The notes below the pieces were generated by a model. The model made no database searches. It had not been told where the DNA came from and saw nothing but the letters and a program-made list of their open reading frames with translations. The position numbers and the translations under genes are program-made. This document shows, in pieces, positions 21,778 through 32,984 of a stretch of DNA of 64,000 nt (its first letter is position 1; the number at the start of each line of letters is the position of its first letter). The DNA is from Hysterangium stoloniferum (lineage: Eukaryota; Basidiomycota; Agaricomycetes; Hysterangiales; Hysterangiaceae): contig WHVD01000007.1 in NCBI GenBank assembly GCA_015178975.1, positions 1,550,001 to 1,614,000 of the forward strand. Direction: 5' to 3'.

Positions 21778-23991
21778 AATACAGTGACTCAAAAAACCCC
21801 TCCAATGTTTGGTATTTCAGATATACTGTACTGTAGCTTTCCTCCAGCAGTGGAGTGAATGTACACTTTTCCTCCAAACTCATGTGTTTGTGCAAGATTG
21901 GGTTTGGATTTGTGGACAAGGGAATAGGGGGTTTCTCCTGGAATAGCATGGGATGGTAGACAGTTCTTCAACCATGTTGCATAGTTAATAGCTTCTGGCA
22001 ATAGGAACATTGGCATATTCCACCAAAGTGTGGTTGAGTCTTTCTGCTACTCCATTTTGCTGTGGTGAGTTGTGGATGGTGAGCTGTTGTTGGATTCCAT
22101 TATCCTTTAGGTAGTTATCAAATTCTTCACTCAAATATTCGCCACCTCTGTTGGACCTCAATTTCTGTACCTTTATTCCATTGTGCTGGCAACTATCTCT
22201 GCCACATAGTGTTTGAAAGCCTTAAGTATATCAGATTTGAGTCAGAGAAATTGAACTCAGGTGTCCTGGCTAGAATCATCTGTGAAGCTAATGTAATGGA
22301 GACTTCTGCCAATGCTAGTAGTTTGCGCAGGTCCCCATAGATCAGTATGCACTAATTCCCTATATGTGCAAGCTCTATTCCTGGATTCTTCTGGGAATGG
22401 TTGTCAGACTGCCCTAGCCTTTGTGCAGGCATCACAACTCAGGAGTGGAGGTGGAGTCTAGCTCCACACCTTCAACAAGTCCCTTCTTTACTGGATCCAT
22501 AACTGTGGGTTGCACTACATGTCCTAGAATTCAATGAAGTGCATGCATGGAAAATTTCTCTTGTGCTGTGAGTGCTTGGTGGGAAAATAGAGTGGGGATA
22601 GTGTATAACCCATTGGCTAGTGGAATTTCCACTATGGTCTTCCTCTGTGGTGCAGGAGAAATGATCCTACACAGATTTTCCTCAAATTGGACTGTAAATC
22701 CTGCTGAAGCAATGTGATTTGTGGAGATAAGGGTCAGAGACATCTTTGGAGTATATTGCACATTTTTCAGCATTACCACTGTAGTCTTGCTTCCTAAGGG
22801 TAGATTAATCTTGATATCTCCTCATCCAATAGCACTAATTGTTGTTCCATTGGTGGTGTGAACTTCTTGCATAGGGATATCTGAGAAGGTAATGAACTTT
22901 GTTCAGTCTGGACAGAAGTGTGATGTTGCACCAGAGTCTATGATTGCACTTTCCTTGTTCTTTGGCATAGTTATGATTGCTGTGGTAATAAATGTAAAGT
23001 TATCTTGGGGTGTCAGAGCAGATGCAGCACTTGCAGATTGCTTCTTCTGAGCTCTGCCTCCTCCATTATTGCATCCTGGATGCTGGGGTGCCTATCCCTC
23101 CTTTCTACCTCCTGGCCACCAACAATCTGATTTGTAGTGGCCTTTGCAATGACAGTTGTAACATTCAACATCTACATTTTTGCTGCTATCTCCTTCTTTC
23201 CTGGGATTACATGTCTTCCTATTTTCTGATCATGCAGAAAAGGCAGAGTTCCCTCCTTTCCTTGTCAGACTTTGGCCTGTGAGCTGTCTGCTCATATTCT
23301 TCTGTAATGACTCTTATTATAGGTCAGTTAGGATTATATCCTTACCATTCATATGGGCATTGGCACTGATTGCAGATAGGGTGGGTGGATATGACTCTGG
23401 TAGTGATCCCATGATAATGACACTATAGTCTTCATCATCTATCTTCACTCCCATTCCTGCAAGGGATTGCTTCAATCTCCAAAGTGCTCTGAAATGGTCT
23501 TTTACATCTCTGCCTTCTTGACAGCATGTCTCATGCATCTGCTGTCAGAGGTCAGTTTGGGTTAGCTTCATCTTGTCATATTGGATAGCGCATAACTCCA
23601 ACCATATATTGGAGACACTCTCAAATTGCTGTACCCACAGGCATGTTTCATCTGTTAAGGTACTGAAGATCTGCTGTTTGACAAGTGAGTTCCTATACTT
23701 GTATTCTTGGATCTTCTTTAGGCTGTTTTTAATTTCATTGGAGGTTGCTGCTCCTCCATTTGGACTCTGTGGAACTCCAGATGAGTCTGTTTTCGATGTA
23801 ATGGGCTCCTTTGCACTTCCATCAATATATTGCTTCATGGTGCTTCCTCTCACATTTACTGCAGTTAGCAATCTTCCTTTGTATACTATCCAGTTTGAGC
23901 CATCTTTGGCAAGCTGGGGAACATTGAAGAATGAGGAGCCAGTGGGGTAGTGGTGTCCATTGATTGGGCAATCGGGTTGGGGCCCATAACC
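21778..23991 (-). pseudogene. Copia gag, protease and integrase remains
   Basis: Gag pieces lie at 23871-23317 (EYKYRNSLVKQQIFSTLTDE, then WRLKQSLAGMGVKIDDEDYS). A zinc knuckle CYNCHCKGHYKSDC is at about 23165-23120, spaced CX2CX4HX4C. The protease core IIDSGATSHFCPD is at about 22960-22920. A pre-integrase segment is at 22779-22531. Integrase pieces run to about 21785 (YATWLKNCLPSHAIPGETPY). Order and spacing fit Copia. Several in-frame stops and shifts inactivate it, and CpG is strongly depleted. Confidence 0.82.
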
Positions 23992-24328
23992 TAATGTAAT
24001 TTATTAGTTGCAAGTGGGCAAGGTCAGAGAAGATATTTCACACACCCCCATCTGATGGATTTCTACAAGTATTTAAATGTTCCAACTGATATGATCCAGA
24101 GATACTTGGTAAGTACATTACAAAGATATTGGTAAAACATTGGTAAGAAATATCACTATATTAACAGACAAGTTTGCATTCTGCATATTGTCATGCTGTG
24201 ACTGAGTGATGTCAGAACTTGTAAGTTACTGACATCCGGTTCATCTTGTGACTGATCAAAGATGTCGATCATGTGACCACGAATGGAGGACTTGTCGTTG
24301 GACACTCTAGAGATGTCAGACTCCAACA
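23992..24328 (-). repeat. Copia 5' LTR (337 bp)
   Basis: On the minus strand it starts TGTTGGAGTCTGACATC and ends TTACATTA immediately before GGTTATGGGCCC, the presumed primer-binding site. The right boundary is sharp; the 3' end has decayed from the expected ..ACA. The far partner LTR is not clearly preserved. Confidence 0.6.
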
Positions 24329-25031
24329 AATATACATACACAGTAGCGTAATATAGGTAAATACCTTAGTTGCTCACCTAATGGTTCCAACTAAGGCTAG
24401 CTTAATATAGTTCTTCGCCCCCTTTATCTCCACACCCCAACTCCCCGGTTTTGCTTTTTATGGGGGAAATCAGTCCTACAGGGTTCACAATCTCCTGATT
24501 GGAAATACCAGCGGAATCACTGATGATCTTGGGAGGCTAAGTCCACTTTTGTCCAACTTTACTCCCCTTGCTCATTGTTTCAACCAGGGGCTGCTGGGGG
24601 TGTAGTGATTCGTACAGCTTGTTTGTGGTTCTGTCGATACTTTGCACATGGTAACGAGGGCTCGAATTTTCGATTTTTGAATATCCTGTGAAAATTTTCG
24701 AGAATGTTGTGTTCGCTACCGGTCATGCATGTAACAACAGTCGTTCGTAACAAGGCTTGCTGATAACTTGGGGACAAACAGTCACAGTTATACATGTGAA
24801 TATTAATTAAGTTATAGTATTGCAGGAAGTATAGTACATTGATTTAGAATGAAGAGAGGAATAATGAGTATTAATGAGTATTAATCCTACTTGGCATCGC
24901 GCCGACAGCGTCCTTGCTAGTATTAGTTATTAGGTTGGCATCAAAGGAATCAAGAGAGTGAAATCGGGCACAATGGTATACCATGACTTCATCTCTTTCG
25001 GGGCTGCCTCAAGTCCTTCCTTATCCCTCTC
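24329..25031. other. 3' flank of the DUF2235 gene
   Basis: A CpG-normal intergenic stretch marking the edge of the repeat block. Short frames (24580-24795) have no recognisable features. The 3' untranslated part of the neighbouring minus-strand gene presumably lies here. Confidence 0.5.
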
Positions 25032-27441
25032 TCACCTCCCTTTCACCTTTAAACTCCCACCTCTCTTCACGGTCCCACTGACAAGCCCAATCACATCCCT
25101 CACAACCCCAAAGACAGACTTCCGTCTTGCAATGCCGGCCCCTCCAAAGCTACTATCCCGTTCAGTCTTCCCAGTACCCGGCTCCGCACCGCTATCCACC
25201 ACAGAGGCCTCCGTCAAGCGTCGCTTAACCTTCTCGGCATTTTCCGATACCTCTTCCGTCCATAGTTTCCTGATCTCCTCTTCTAGCGGCCACAATTTAC
25301 ATACAATTCCTGGCTTCTTGGAAACGAGCGCTTTTATGGCGGAAACTTTATCACGTTGACAGAGGACCGAGGGATGGATTGATTCGAACGTCGGGAATGC
25401 GGGAGCGGGTTGCGAGAGCGGGGGGAGGGATCGCGGAGTTTGATATGCTAGTTGGAATATGCCTGTGAGGGGGCTAAGGTAACACGGGGAATGAATTAAT
25501 GAAGAAGCGCTATCTTTCTGAGGATTATGATGAACACCTACTTGTGTGGTGCTTGTGTGCCCCATGCGCCTACGGGCTTGGGGAGTGATTTCATGTAGGC
25601 GATGTCGAGAGACAGCATTTGCTCGATGTTTGCCTTTTACGCAACAGATGTTATTGTTATGATACTATATGACAAGTATTACGCATCGGTGCAACCTACC
25701 GCCATCCAAGCCAATGTGATATCGGATAGATCGTGGGCTTGGTATCCGCCACCAATCTAGACAATACTTTTAATATGATGCTTGCGTCTAACAGTGAGAC
25801 CATACTCACGTCCGAGTGACAACCTGGCCATCATCTTTTAGAGAAAACCAAGGCTTTCGACAGCTTATAAAACTACTCACCGGAGAACCAAACCTGCCTC
25901 ACTACCTGTCCCTTCTGCCTCCCTATCTCTGTCTGAATAAACTTGCCAACTTCCTAATATCACGACACAATAAGCACTCCAAATAGCATGGTGGGAGCCT
26001 TTTGAGGTGGCGAACTCACAAAATCAGTCCTAGCCTCGTCAATAGCCATTGCTTGAAATGCATACTCGATATGGTCCCCAAGGTAGGTGTCCGGAAATCC
26101 ATATAATGTTTCGACTTGAGGCGAGAGACGCACTTCGCGCGGTAAACCAAGTGCGCCAACAGTGTCGAATACGCCAAGTACTCTTCAGATAAAAGAAGGG
26201 AATAGAAGTGGTGATATCAGTAGCAGGCCAGCGGTCATGATTTACTCTTAAAGACCTACTTCACTGTAAATTTATCGCCATCTGCGTCGGCTCTTAAACG
26301 ACCTTTGGCGGTGGGATTTAAAAAGGGTGCGAGTTTCTCTGTTAGCTGCGCTCTTTCTGCGAATGAAGTAGATTAGAATCGTTATTGGGATACACAAGGT
26401 CGTTCCGTTTGACCAGATATGACACGAGAGAAACATAAATAAATAAACGGCGCCTACCTGTTTCGTCTGTGGTATGTGCTCTCTTCTCGTAGTTTAGAAA
26501 GATATCCGCAAAATGATCCATATCATTCTTGTCCAGGATCCCAATCTCCCCCTGTTGCTCGCGTTGTGAGAGATCATTATAGTGAAGGAGAACCCGGCTT
26601 ACGATAAATGCAGCCACCATACGTGCTGTATAAGCACCTCGTGAAAACCCGAACATGTATATCTATTCATCATCGTGATAAGGAACAGGAGGTAACCAAA
26701 CATGGAAGCCATACACACTTCGTCTCTTGGTTGATAGTTACTGGGGAAAGGAGATTAACATAGAGTGGTAGTATGCAGCGAGACTTCTTGCTTACTGCGC
26801 GATAAACGCGTACGCTTCTTGGACTTTTTCGCCTAGAGATGCGCCTGTTGCACCTAACGGGTATCTCATATGTCGGATGCCAAGAATGACTAAACACGTT
26901 TGTTACGAACCTGCAAACCATTCCATGACCAAACCCGGATCAGTGCCGACACCGCGTTGATAAAAGACGATTTGAGGGATGGCGGGGTTTCTGACAATGT
27001 TCATTACGTATTTAAGAATTTGACAACTCAAAAGTGTAGGGCGATGCGTACGTGCGGTTATCCTGCGGATTCATCATTCGTGATAACTACAGGAATATCA
27101 TGTAAGCATAATCTGCAGCGAGCGAGCCATAGGAATAGGCGGAAGCTGTAGCTCCTGACCTTAAGAATATTAGTATATTTGGACGGTAATTTTGTCACCA
27201 GGCCATCTTGATATTTCTTGTCAGCCTGTCCGTCGAATGTAACGTGAATCCCGCAGAATTACATACCTTTCCATGTCCCATCACAGCAAACAATCAGCCT
27301 CTTGGGTATCTTTTCCCTCTCCCCATCGAAACTGGCAAGAGGTACTGTACGGGCTCTCGGGGAGGGTCGACGGACCGACGAGTCTGTTGAGAGTCGTGGC
27401 GGTTTGTCTGGGTCTGAGTTTGAGCTTGCCTCTGGTGGCAT
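25032..27441 (-). CDS. DUF2235 domain protein (alpha/beta-hydrolase-like), 14 exons
   Basis: Model: complement of exons 27441-27267, 27206-27160, 27086-27052, 26990-26911, 26853-26796, 26740-26719, 26662-26458, 26356-26260, 26182-26020, 25953-25881, 25834-25824, 25756-25700, 25633-25542 and 25473-25032, about 518 aa. All thirteen introns are 46-101 nt and GT..AG. Family motifs in order are RLIVCCDGTWK (residues 48-58), YTNILK, IPQIVFYQRGVGT, ATGASLGEKVQEAY, the nucleophile elbow GFSRGAYTARM (Ser about 146), GVFDTVGALGLP, IGGGYQAHDLSDITLAWM and PLTGIFQLA. The fold is that of fungal DUF2235 proteins and Tle1-type lipases; the substrate is unknown. The 11-nt exon 11 is uncertain. Using the stronger donor GTGAGT at 25809 instead would break the frame. 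The C-terminal 100 residues are charged and low in complexity. It is the only clear single-copy host gene here. Confidence 0.83.
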
Positions 27442-28598
27442 TTCGAGTCTCGTAAAATGTGTTGTTGTTGGTGTAGTAGTGTTTGTAATAATATAATATC
27501 TAACGAGTCGTGAACTCGTCAGTGGGTGGTGTGTTGGGCAGGATTGGTAAGCTGATGATCAGTTATCGTTAGTGGGAATATAGTGTAGAGTATAAGTAAT
27601 GTCGTGGGACCAAGGAAGGTGCGTACAACACGGCAGCATGGCACGTATATATAAAGGGAGAGCTGTGGGAAGCCAGTGAACTCAGCCCAAGAAACAGCAC
27701 AATTCACCGCACGAGTCATCTTTGTGTGCTTACTAACCATAGCGATGCTGAGCTTGTTTGTAGAGGCCCGACTCCTATCAAGTTTAGGTAACTAGGCACA
27801 CAGTGATTTCGAGATCTGTCAAGGAAAAATAGGAGTATTGGGTTGACAGTGCCGGACAGCGCTTATGCATTGGTAAAATTGACTCCATATATTAGCACAC
27901 CGATATCACCGAAAGCCAAAACACAAAAACAGAGCACAGACCAGCGCTTATCTTTCAATTGAGCTATCATTTGCACCGCCACAAGATGTAAGGATGCACT
28001 GATCAGGGGGTAATAATAATCACCATCAGCGGCGGTATTATAACCATCGTCGGATCAGCGCCATTCTGTGCCAGTCATGTGCGTCGTACTGCATGGAGCT
28101 AAAATGAAATGCACTGAGTCTGGTGCTGCCGAGATAGCCACTCCTACTATCGAAACAAGTTTTGCCATGCACTTGTAGAAGTAATTCAGCTCCGTCCTGT
28201 GAAAAAAAGGGGGTATAAGCGATCTCCTACGCTGCGATGCGCGTCTCCTTATTCATTTAAACATTGGTGAGCCCTGTGGTTGAATGATAGTACAGCCCCC
28301 CGTTGTTAGGTTTTCGCTTCACTTAGGCCTACTGGCGCCGCCTATTATGTATGTTTCTCTTGTGCGTTAACACTCAGGCGTTGCTCTACCTTCGAGCAAT
28401 GAGCCTTTCAGGCAGCAGAGGGAATATCAGATATACGTAATTGTAGCGATTTTTTCATTTCATGAGCGAGGAAGGCTTGACAGGAAATAAAATTTAACAA
28501 AAGGTCAAATAAAATAAAGATAAATGATTTCCAACAACTGTCTTCTCTTCACAACCAGATTTGGATCACGGTCACATCACAGATGGAGCTTTTTTTTA
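27442..28598. other. Upstream intergenic region of the DUF2235 gene
   Basis: CpG-normal sequence with the promoter of the minus-strand gene presumably just above 27441. A plus-strand TATATATAAAG run at about 27644 has an ATG 100 bp later (27744) opening only a 16-codon frame that ends at a GTAACT. I call no gene. From about 28450 it becomes AT-rich and passes into a repeat element. Confidence 0.5.
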
Positions 28599-29266
28599 CA
28601 GCCGTTTGCATTACATAAGGTGCGCACTAGAATACCCATGAAAATTGCAAACCTCATGGCTGCTTCAAATGTTGGCCAATGACCTTGTAACTCTATGTAT
28701 ATGTTTTCATACTATATATCTAGTGAAATATTGTGTTAAAATTCCACCTGTAGCATATTTCCTAAAATTGGAGTCCATTTGAGTGTGTGAACTTGTGAGC
28801 AAACCACTGCACCAAGCTGAATTAGCTTGTAATATGTTATTGGGCATCTAATTATATAGTGAGAAAATGACCACTTCCAGCCATTGTAGTCCAAATACCA
28901 CCCATGGAGCTGTATGAAGCTGGTTTGTGTGCATTTACCTGGTGGGTTTTTAGCTGGTATTTGGACTGAAACAGTTCAGAGAGGTGGTTTCTTACTACCT
29001 AATTACAGGTCCAATAATATCTTAAAATTTCATGTGATCTGGTGCAGCAGTTGGCTCACAAATGAGTTTGCAAGCTTAAATGAACACCAATTTTAAGAAA
29101 TACAGTATGCTACAGGTCAAATTTTGGATATACATATAGTATTAAGATATATATACAACACTACAAGGTGATTGGTCAACATCTGAAAGAGTTAATATAA
29201 GGTTCACAGTTTTCATACAATATTTCTGGGTATTCTAGTGTGTGCCTCATGTAATGCAAACAGCTG
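28599..29266. mobile_element. 668-bp foldback (palindromic) element with TA target
   Basis: The left arm starts CAGCCGTTTGCATTACAT and the right end is its complement, ending GTAATGCAAACAGCTG. TA flanks both sides (28597-28598, 29267-29268). Inverted similarity runs almost to the centre: AGTCCAAATACCA at about 28888 pairs with TGGTATTTGGACT at about 28957. Each arm is about 300 bp with a loop of about 50 bp. CAG..CTG ends with a TA duplication fit a Tc1/mariner-mobilised MITE. It has no transposase; the frame at 28914-29096 is incidental. Confidence 0.7.
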
Positions 29267-29447
29267 TAACATATACAACTTAGGAGGTGCTGGGAGTAAA
29301 TAGTAGCTTTCAGAAGGACTGAAAATGAATATTTTATTATATGGATACTATAAAAACAGAAGAGGCAAACCTGTGGTGGATGACACAGATTGGATTTCTC
29401 AACACTTGTGGAAGCATAATTAATGCCTTCAATAATGTCAAGTACTG
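29267..29447. repeat. Repeat fragment shared with 37665-37735
   Basis: From about 29380, ACACAGATTGGAT through TGCCTTCAATAATGT matches 37665-37735 with scattered differences. It is probably the edge of the retroelement family whose larger pieces lie at 33691-34096 and 37726-38125. Nothing else is seen here. Confidence 0.4.
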
Positions 29448-29788
29448 TTACATTGTGGATCTCTGGGTGGATTTTCCAGTGGATATTCCAGACACTTCCT
29501 GGAATGTGTCCACAGAGTTCCCAAGAATTAGTCCAGGGGTTTCTGGGGATTAGTTTGAGGAGTATTGGAATATCACCAGAGTACAGGATGGACTTGGCTT
29601 TAGCTTATGTGCTGTGCCCTCATGCACTCACTTGGGTGTCCATATTTCAGAGGGTGGATACATGTATATGTATGCCTTATGGATACTTGGAGTCCAGAGA
29701 GTTCCAGATATCTGGAGTCCAGAGGGTTCTGGATATCTGGAGTCCAGAGGGTTCTGGATATCAAGCATGCAGAAAGAACAAAGGAGCA
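29448..29788 (-). repeat. Family 4 LTR fragment with tandem repeat
   Basis: Starts TGTTACATTGTGG and follows the order of the family-4 LTR at 20772: a TTTCC/TTTTCC block, a GGGGATTAG block, then GGACTTGGCTTTAGCTTATG at 29591. It is cut at 29788 by family-2 sequence. It contains three copies of a 25-bp repeat (29687-29762). Confidence 0.5.
29687..29762. repeat. 25-bp tandem repeat, three units
   Basis: The unit CTGGAGTCCAGAGGGTTCTG plus GATAT repeats three times; the first unit is diverged and the last two are identical. It sits inside an LTR fragment. Identical neighbouring units imply recent slippage. Confidence 0.75.
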
Positions 29789-30103
29789 GATTGTTAAGGG
29801 TCGTGCAAAGCTTAGCAGAGGGTTTCTGGAGAAACCTGTGAATATTCCGGTAGGACTCAGTATTACAACTGGAATTCCCGCCAGACTCTGGGCACTAACT
29901 TATATGCACCCACTCCATCCCCATCTCACAATGCTCAACCTCGTCGGAGCCTGCAGGCTTTCTGACTGGTCCTTCAACATCGACCTCCAACCTATCGATC
30001 TCTGACCTATCACCTACACCTGGACTCCCTGGGTTTCCCATCTGCCCATCTGAAGTTGGACATGACGATCTCACAAGGGTGCAGCCTATAAGCTGAAGCT
30101 GAG
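29789..30103. repeat. Mosaic of family 2 LTR pieces in both orientations
   Basis: 29789-29856 is the start of a minus-oriented family-2 LTR (TGTTAAGGGTCG..). It breaks into a plus-oriented piece starting TATTACAACTGGAATTCCC. After an internal deletion this ends with GCAGCCTATAAGCTGAAG at 30081-30098. No target duplications can be assigned. Confidence 0.45.
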
Positions 30104-30965
30104 TGTTAAGGTGCGTACACAGAGGGTTTCTGGAGAAACCTGCAGGAAAGCTGTAGGACGTAGCTTATAGGCTGCACCCTCGTGAGATCATCTTGTCCAA
30201 TTTCAAACAGGTGGACAGGAATCCTGGGGAGTCTTGGTGGGGTTCGTGGGAGAGGTCATGGGTTGAGAGGTTGTGGGTTGAGAGGTTGGGGAGTTGAGAT
30301 AGATAAGTCGGGGATCAAGTGATAGATGGGTTGGAGCCCATGGGCTCCAACGAGTAAGAGCAATATGTTTCAAAGAGGAATTTAGAGTGAAAATATATTA
30401 AGATTACTGGGGGGAATCTAAGCTGATTTTCTGACTGGATTGTATGTACAACATCTGCCAGACTATATAGACTGTGGAATGAATAACATACCAAATCCAG
30501 TAATAATGAAAACTAAACTAGCAAACATAAAATGAGATAAATAAACACCAAACTTGGTGTTAGGAATGGGATGGAACGGAGCGGAGTCTGAATCGTGACA
30601 GGTCATAAAACCATAACAGGAATGGGGTGGGAGCGGAGTCCGAATCATGACAAGTCATTTGACTATAATGGGAACGGGGCTCAGTTAGAGGGCTGACGGG
30701 TTTTCCGAGTGGGGTCCAGTGACTGATGCATGGGATGGGGATGGAGATAGACAGGGACAGAGTCCAGTGGGTATTCCGGTGACTGATACATGAAGTAATG
30801 AAGTCGAACGTGAACAAGTCTGACATACAGAGTCTGGCAGGTTTTCCGGTAAACTGACAATTGGTGCGTATAGGGTGTGGGTATGTAAAGTGACTGGGGG
30901 AGGGATTAGTCTGAAAACTTAGTTGATTTTCTGACTGGATTGTATGTACAACATTAGCTAGGTTA

Positions 30966-32558
30966 CAGTGAGGGACAAAACCCTTCCAATGATTTTTAGT
31001 TGTGCAAAGATTCTTGAATAACTCAAGAACCACTGTAGATACAAACCTGAAATTTGGTGGTTGGTTAGGTCTACATGTTATCTATATGAACTTAAAATAT
31101 TATGACATAAGCATTAGTATTTCCCACACTATAAATAAAATAATAATAAAATCACATTGGAAGGGTTTTGTCCCAGTCACATGATTAACACAAAACCTTA
31201 TTGATTATTAGCAAATAAGGTTTTGTTTAATCATGTGACCTGTCAAAATTAGATATATATATATAGCTGTTCACTTTTTAGTTAAACAACATCCCCACAA
31301 CTCAACATTCTACACCATGAAAGCTCTTACTCCTCCTCAGGTTGCCACATTCTCATTTTGCTCAATAAGGGCAAGTCTACTTCTCAGATCTCTGCAATCA
31401 CTGGCAGAGATCTGTTTACTATATCCAGAATTCACTTTACCCATTGTCCATCACTTGCCAAAGCACCTGGTGGCCATCCATGCAAGCTTTCTCCCTCAGA
31501 TATTCATTATTCCCTTTAACAAATCACTTCTCAGAAGGCAGAACATGCCACTGAGGTGACCAAAATCCTTCAAAATATGACTGGAGAGTCCATTTCAGTG
31601 AAGACTGTTCATAGAGCACTCAAAAAGGCTGGAATGAGGGCTGTGGTGGAGAGAAAAGGCCTTTACTCACTAAGAGGCATAGGAAGGCAAGGATGGACTC
31701 TGCTCTGGCACACAAGGACTGGACTGTGGATGATTGGAAGAGGGCTGTTTGGTTAGATGAGACAAAAATAAATTGTTTGGAGTCAGATGGGAGGAAGTAG
31801 GTGTAGAAAAGGGCAGGAGAGGGGCTCAGTGATAGGGTGGCTGAGGGTACAATCAGGTTTGGAGGAGGAAATCTGATGTTGTGAGGCTGTATGTTGTGGG
31901 AAGGACCAGGATATTCCACCAAAATTGATGGAAGGATGGATGCTGACCTTTATGTTAGCATTATGGAAGATGAACTTCAAGAAATCATGGAGTATTATGG
32001 CAAGAACACAGGGGATGTGGTCTTTCAGCAAGACAATGACCCCAAACACAAGAGCAAAAAGGCCACCAATTGGTTTAAAGACAATGGATTTGTGGTCATG
32101 GTATGGTCACCTCAGTCTGCTGACCTTAATCCAATTGAACACCTCTGGTATCACCTCAAAAGGAGGCTGGGTGGCACCCAAGAGTATTCATCAGTTGTGG
32201 GAGAGGGTTCAGACAGAGTGGGAGAAGATCCCTGCCTCTACTTGTCAGAACTTGATAGAGAGTATGCCTAGAAGGGTTGAGGCCGTTTTGAAGGCCAAGG
32301 GAGGCTATACCAAGTACTAGATTGTTTAATTTGTATTTTTTTTATACCAGGGACAAAACCCTTCCAATGTGATTTTATTAGTGTTTTATTTATAGCGTGG
32401 GAAATACTAATGCTTATGTCGTGATATTTTAAGGGCATATAGATAACATATAAACCTAACCAACCTCCAAATTTCAGGTCTGTATCTACAGTAGTTCTTG
32501 AGTTATTCAAGAATCTTTGCACAACTAAAAATCATTGGAAGGGTTTTGTCCCTCACTG
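30966..32558 (+). mobile_element. Tc1/mariner (DD34E) element, 1,593 bp
   Basis: TA duplications flank it (30964-30965, 32559-32560). Terminal inverted repeats of about 210 bp start CAGTGAGGGACAAAACCC. Within each end the motif GGACAAAACCCTTCCAATG recurs as its reverse complement (left about 31153-31171, right about 32343-32361). Each end is therefore itself a hairpin of about 200 bp. The transposase lies between and is degenerate. The length is typical for Tc1. Confidence 0.88.
31317..32320 (+). pseudogene. Tc1-type transposase, frameshifted
   Basis: The start is at 31317 by frame and Tc1 layout. A helix-turn-helix remnant reads TGESISVKTVHRALKKAGMR (about 31580-31640). The catalytic triad codons are visible in different frames: WLDETK (D at 31756-31758), FQQDNDPKH (D at 32032-32034) and LNPIEHLWYHL (E at 32137-32139). 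The last two are separated by 34 residues, the DD34E class. Frameshifts around 31540-31560 and 31680-31740, and a stop at about 31798, inactivate it. It could still serve as a binding source for trans mobilisation. Confidence 0.85.
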
Positions 32559-32984
32559 TATATAGACTTTAGAATGTATGCAATACCAAATCCAGTAATA
32601 ATGAGATCCAAACAAGTAATCATAAAATGAGATAAGTAAACACCAAATTTGGTGTTAGGAATGGAATGGAGTGGAGGTGGAGTCCAAAATGTGACAGGTC
32701 ATTTGACCATAACAGGAACAGGGCTCAGTTAGAGTGCAGATGGTTTTTCTGGGCAGAGTCCAGTGACTGATGCATGGGACAGGGTCAGAGATAGACAGGG
32801 ATGACATGCATGGGGTCTGGGTGTGTATTCCAGTGACTGGTACATGAGATAATGGAGGCTGGGCATGGATAGGTCTGACATCCAGGTTCCAGTGGGTATT
32901 CCAGTAAACTGATAACTGGTGCCTAAAGGGTGTGAGTGTGTATAGGGTAGTTCCCAGAGTCCTGCAGGTTTTCTGGTTATAACA

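Larger units (their letters stand above)
17171..24328 (-). mobile_element. Decayed Copia element, interrupted by later insertions
   Basis: Minus-strand remains, in Copia order from right to left: 5' LTR 23992-24328, primer-binding site GGTTATGGGCCC just inside it, gag, zinc knuckle, protease, integrase, reverse transcriptase and RNase H. The left end is uncertain: 17191-17221 resembles the outer end of the right LTR (GGACAC..AGAGATGTCAGA..AACA). Insertions inside are solo LTRs 17258-18015, 19974-20696 and 20772-21777, and a TIR block 18131-18823. Every domain has stops or frameshifts, so it is inactive. Confidence 0.8.
30104..32984 (-). repeat. Two family 2-like LTRs fused by deletion, hosting a Tc1 element
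   Basis: The left part starts TGTTAAGGTGCG and follows the family-2 LTR to about 30890. It then jumps to GACTGGGGGAGGG, which belongs near the middle of a second, related LTR. That LTR continues across the Tc1 insertion (30966-32558) and ends GGTTATAACA at 32984. The outer 5-bp flanks (CTGAG, CAGAT) differ, as expected if two insertions recombined. The minus-strand frames are repeat shadows. Confidence 0.55.

Noticed and set aside
24958..25359. A 133-codon plus-strand frame.
   Set aside because: Antisense to the last exon of the DUF2235 gene, whose minus-strand frame has the family motifs.
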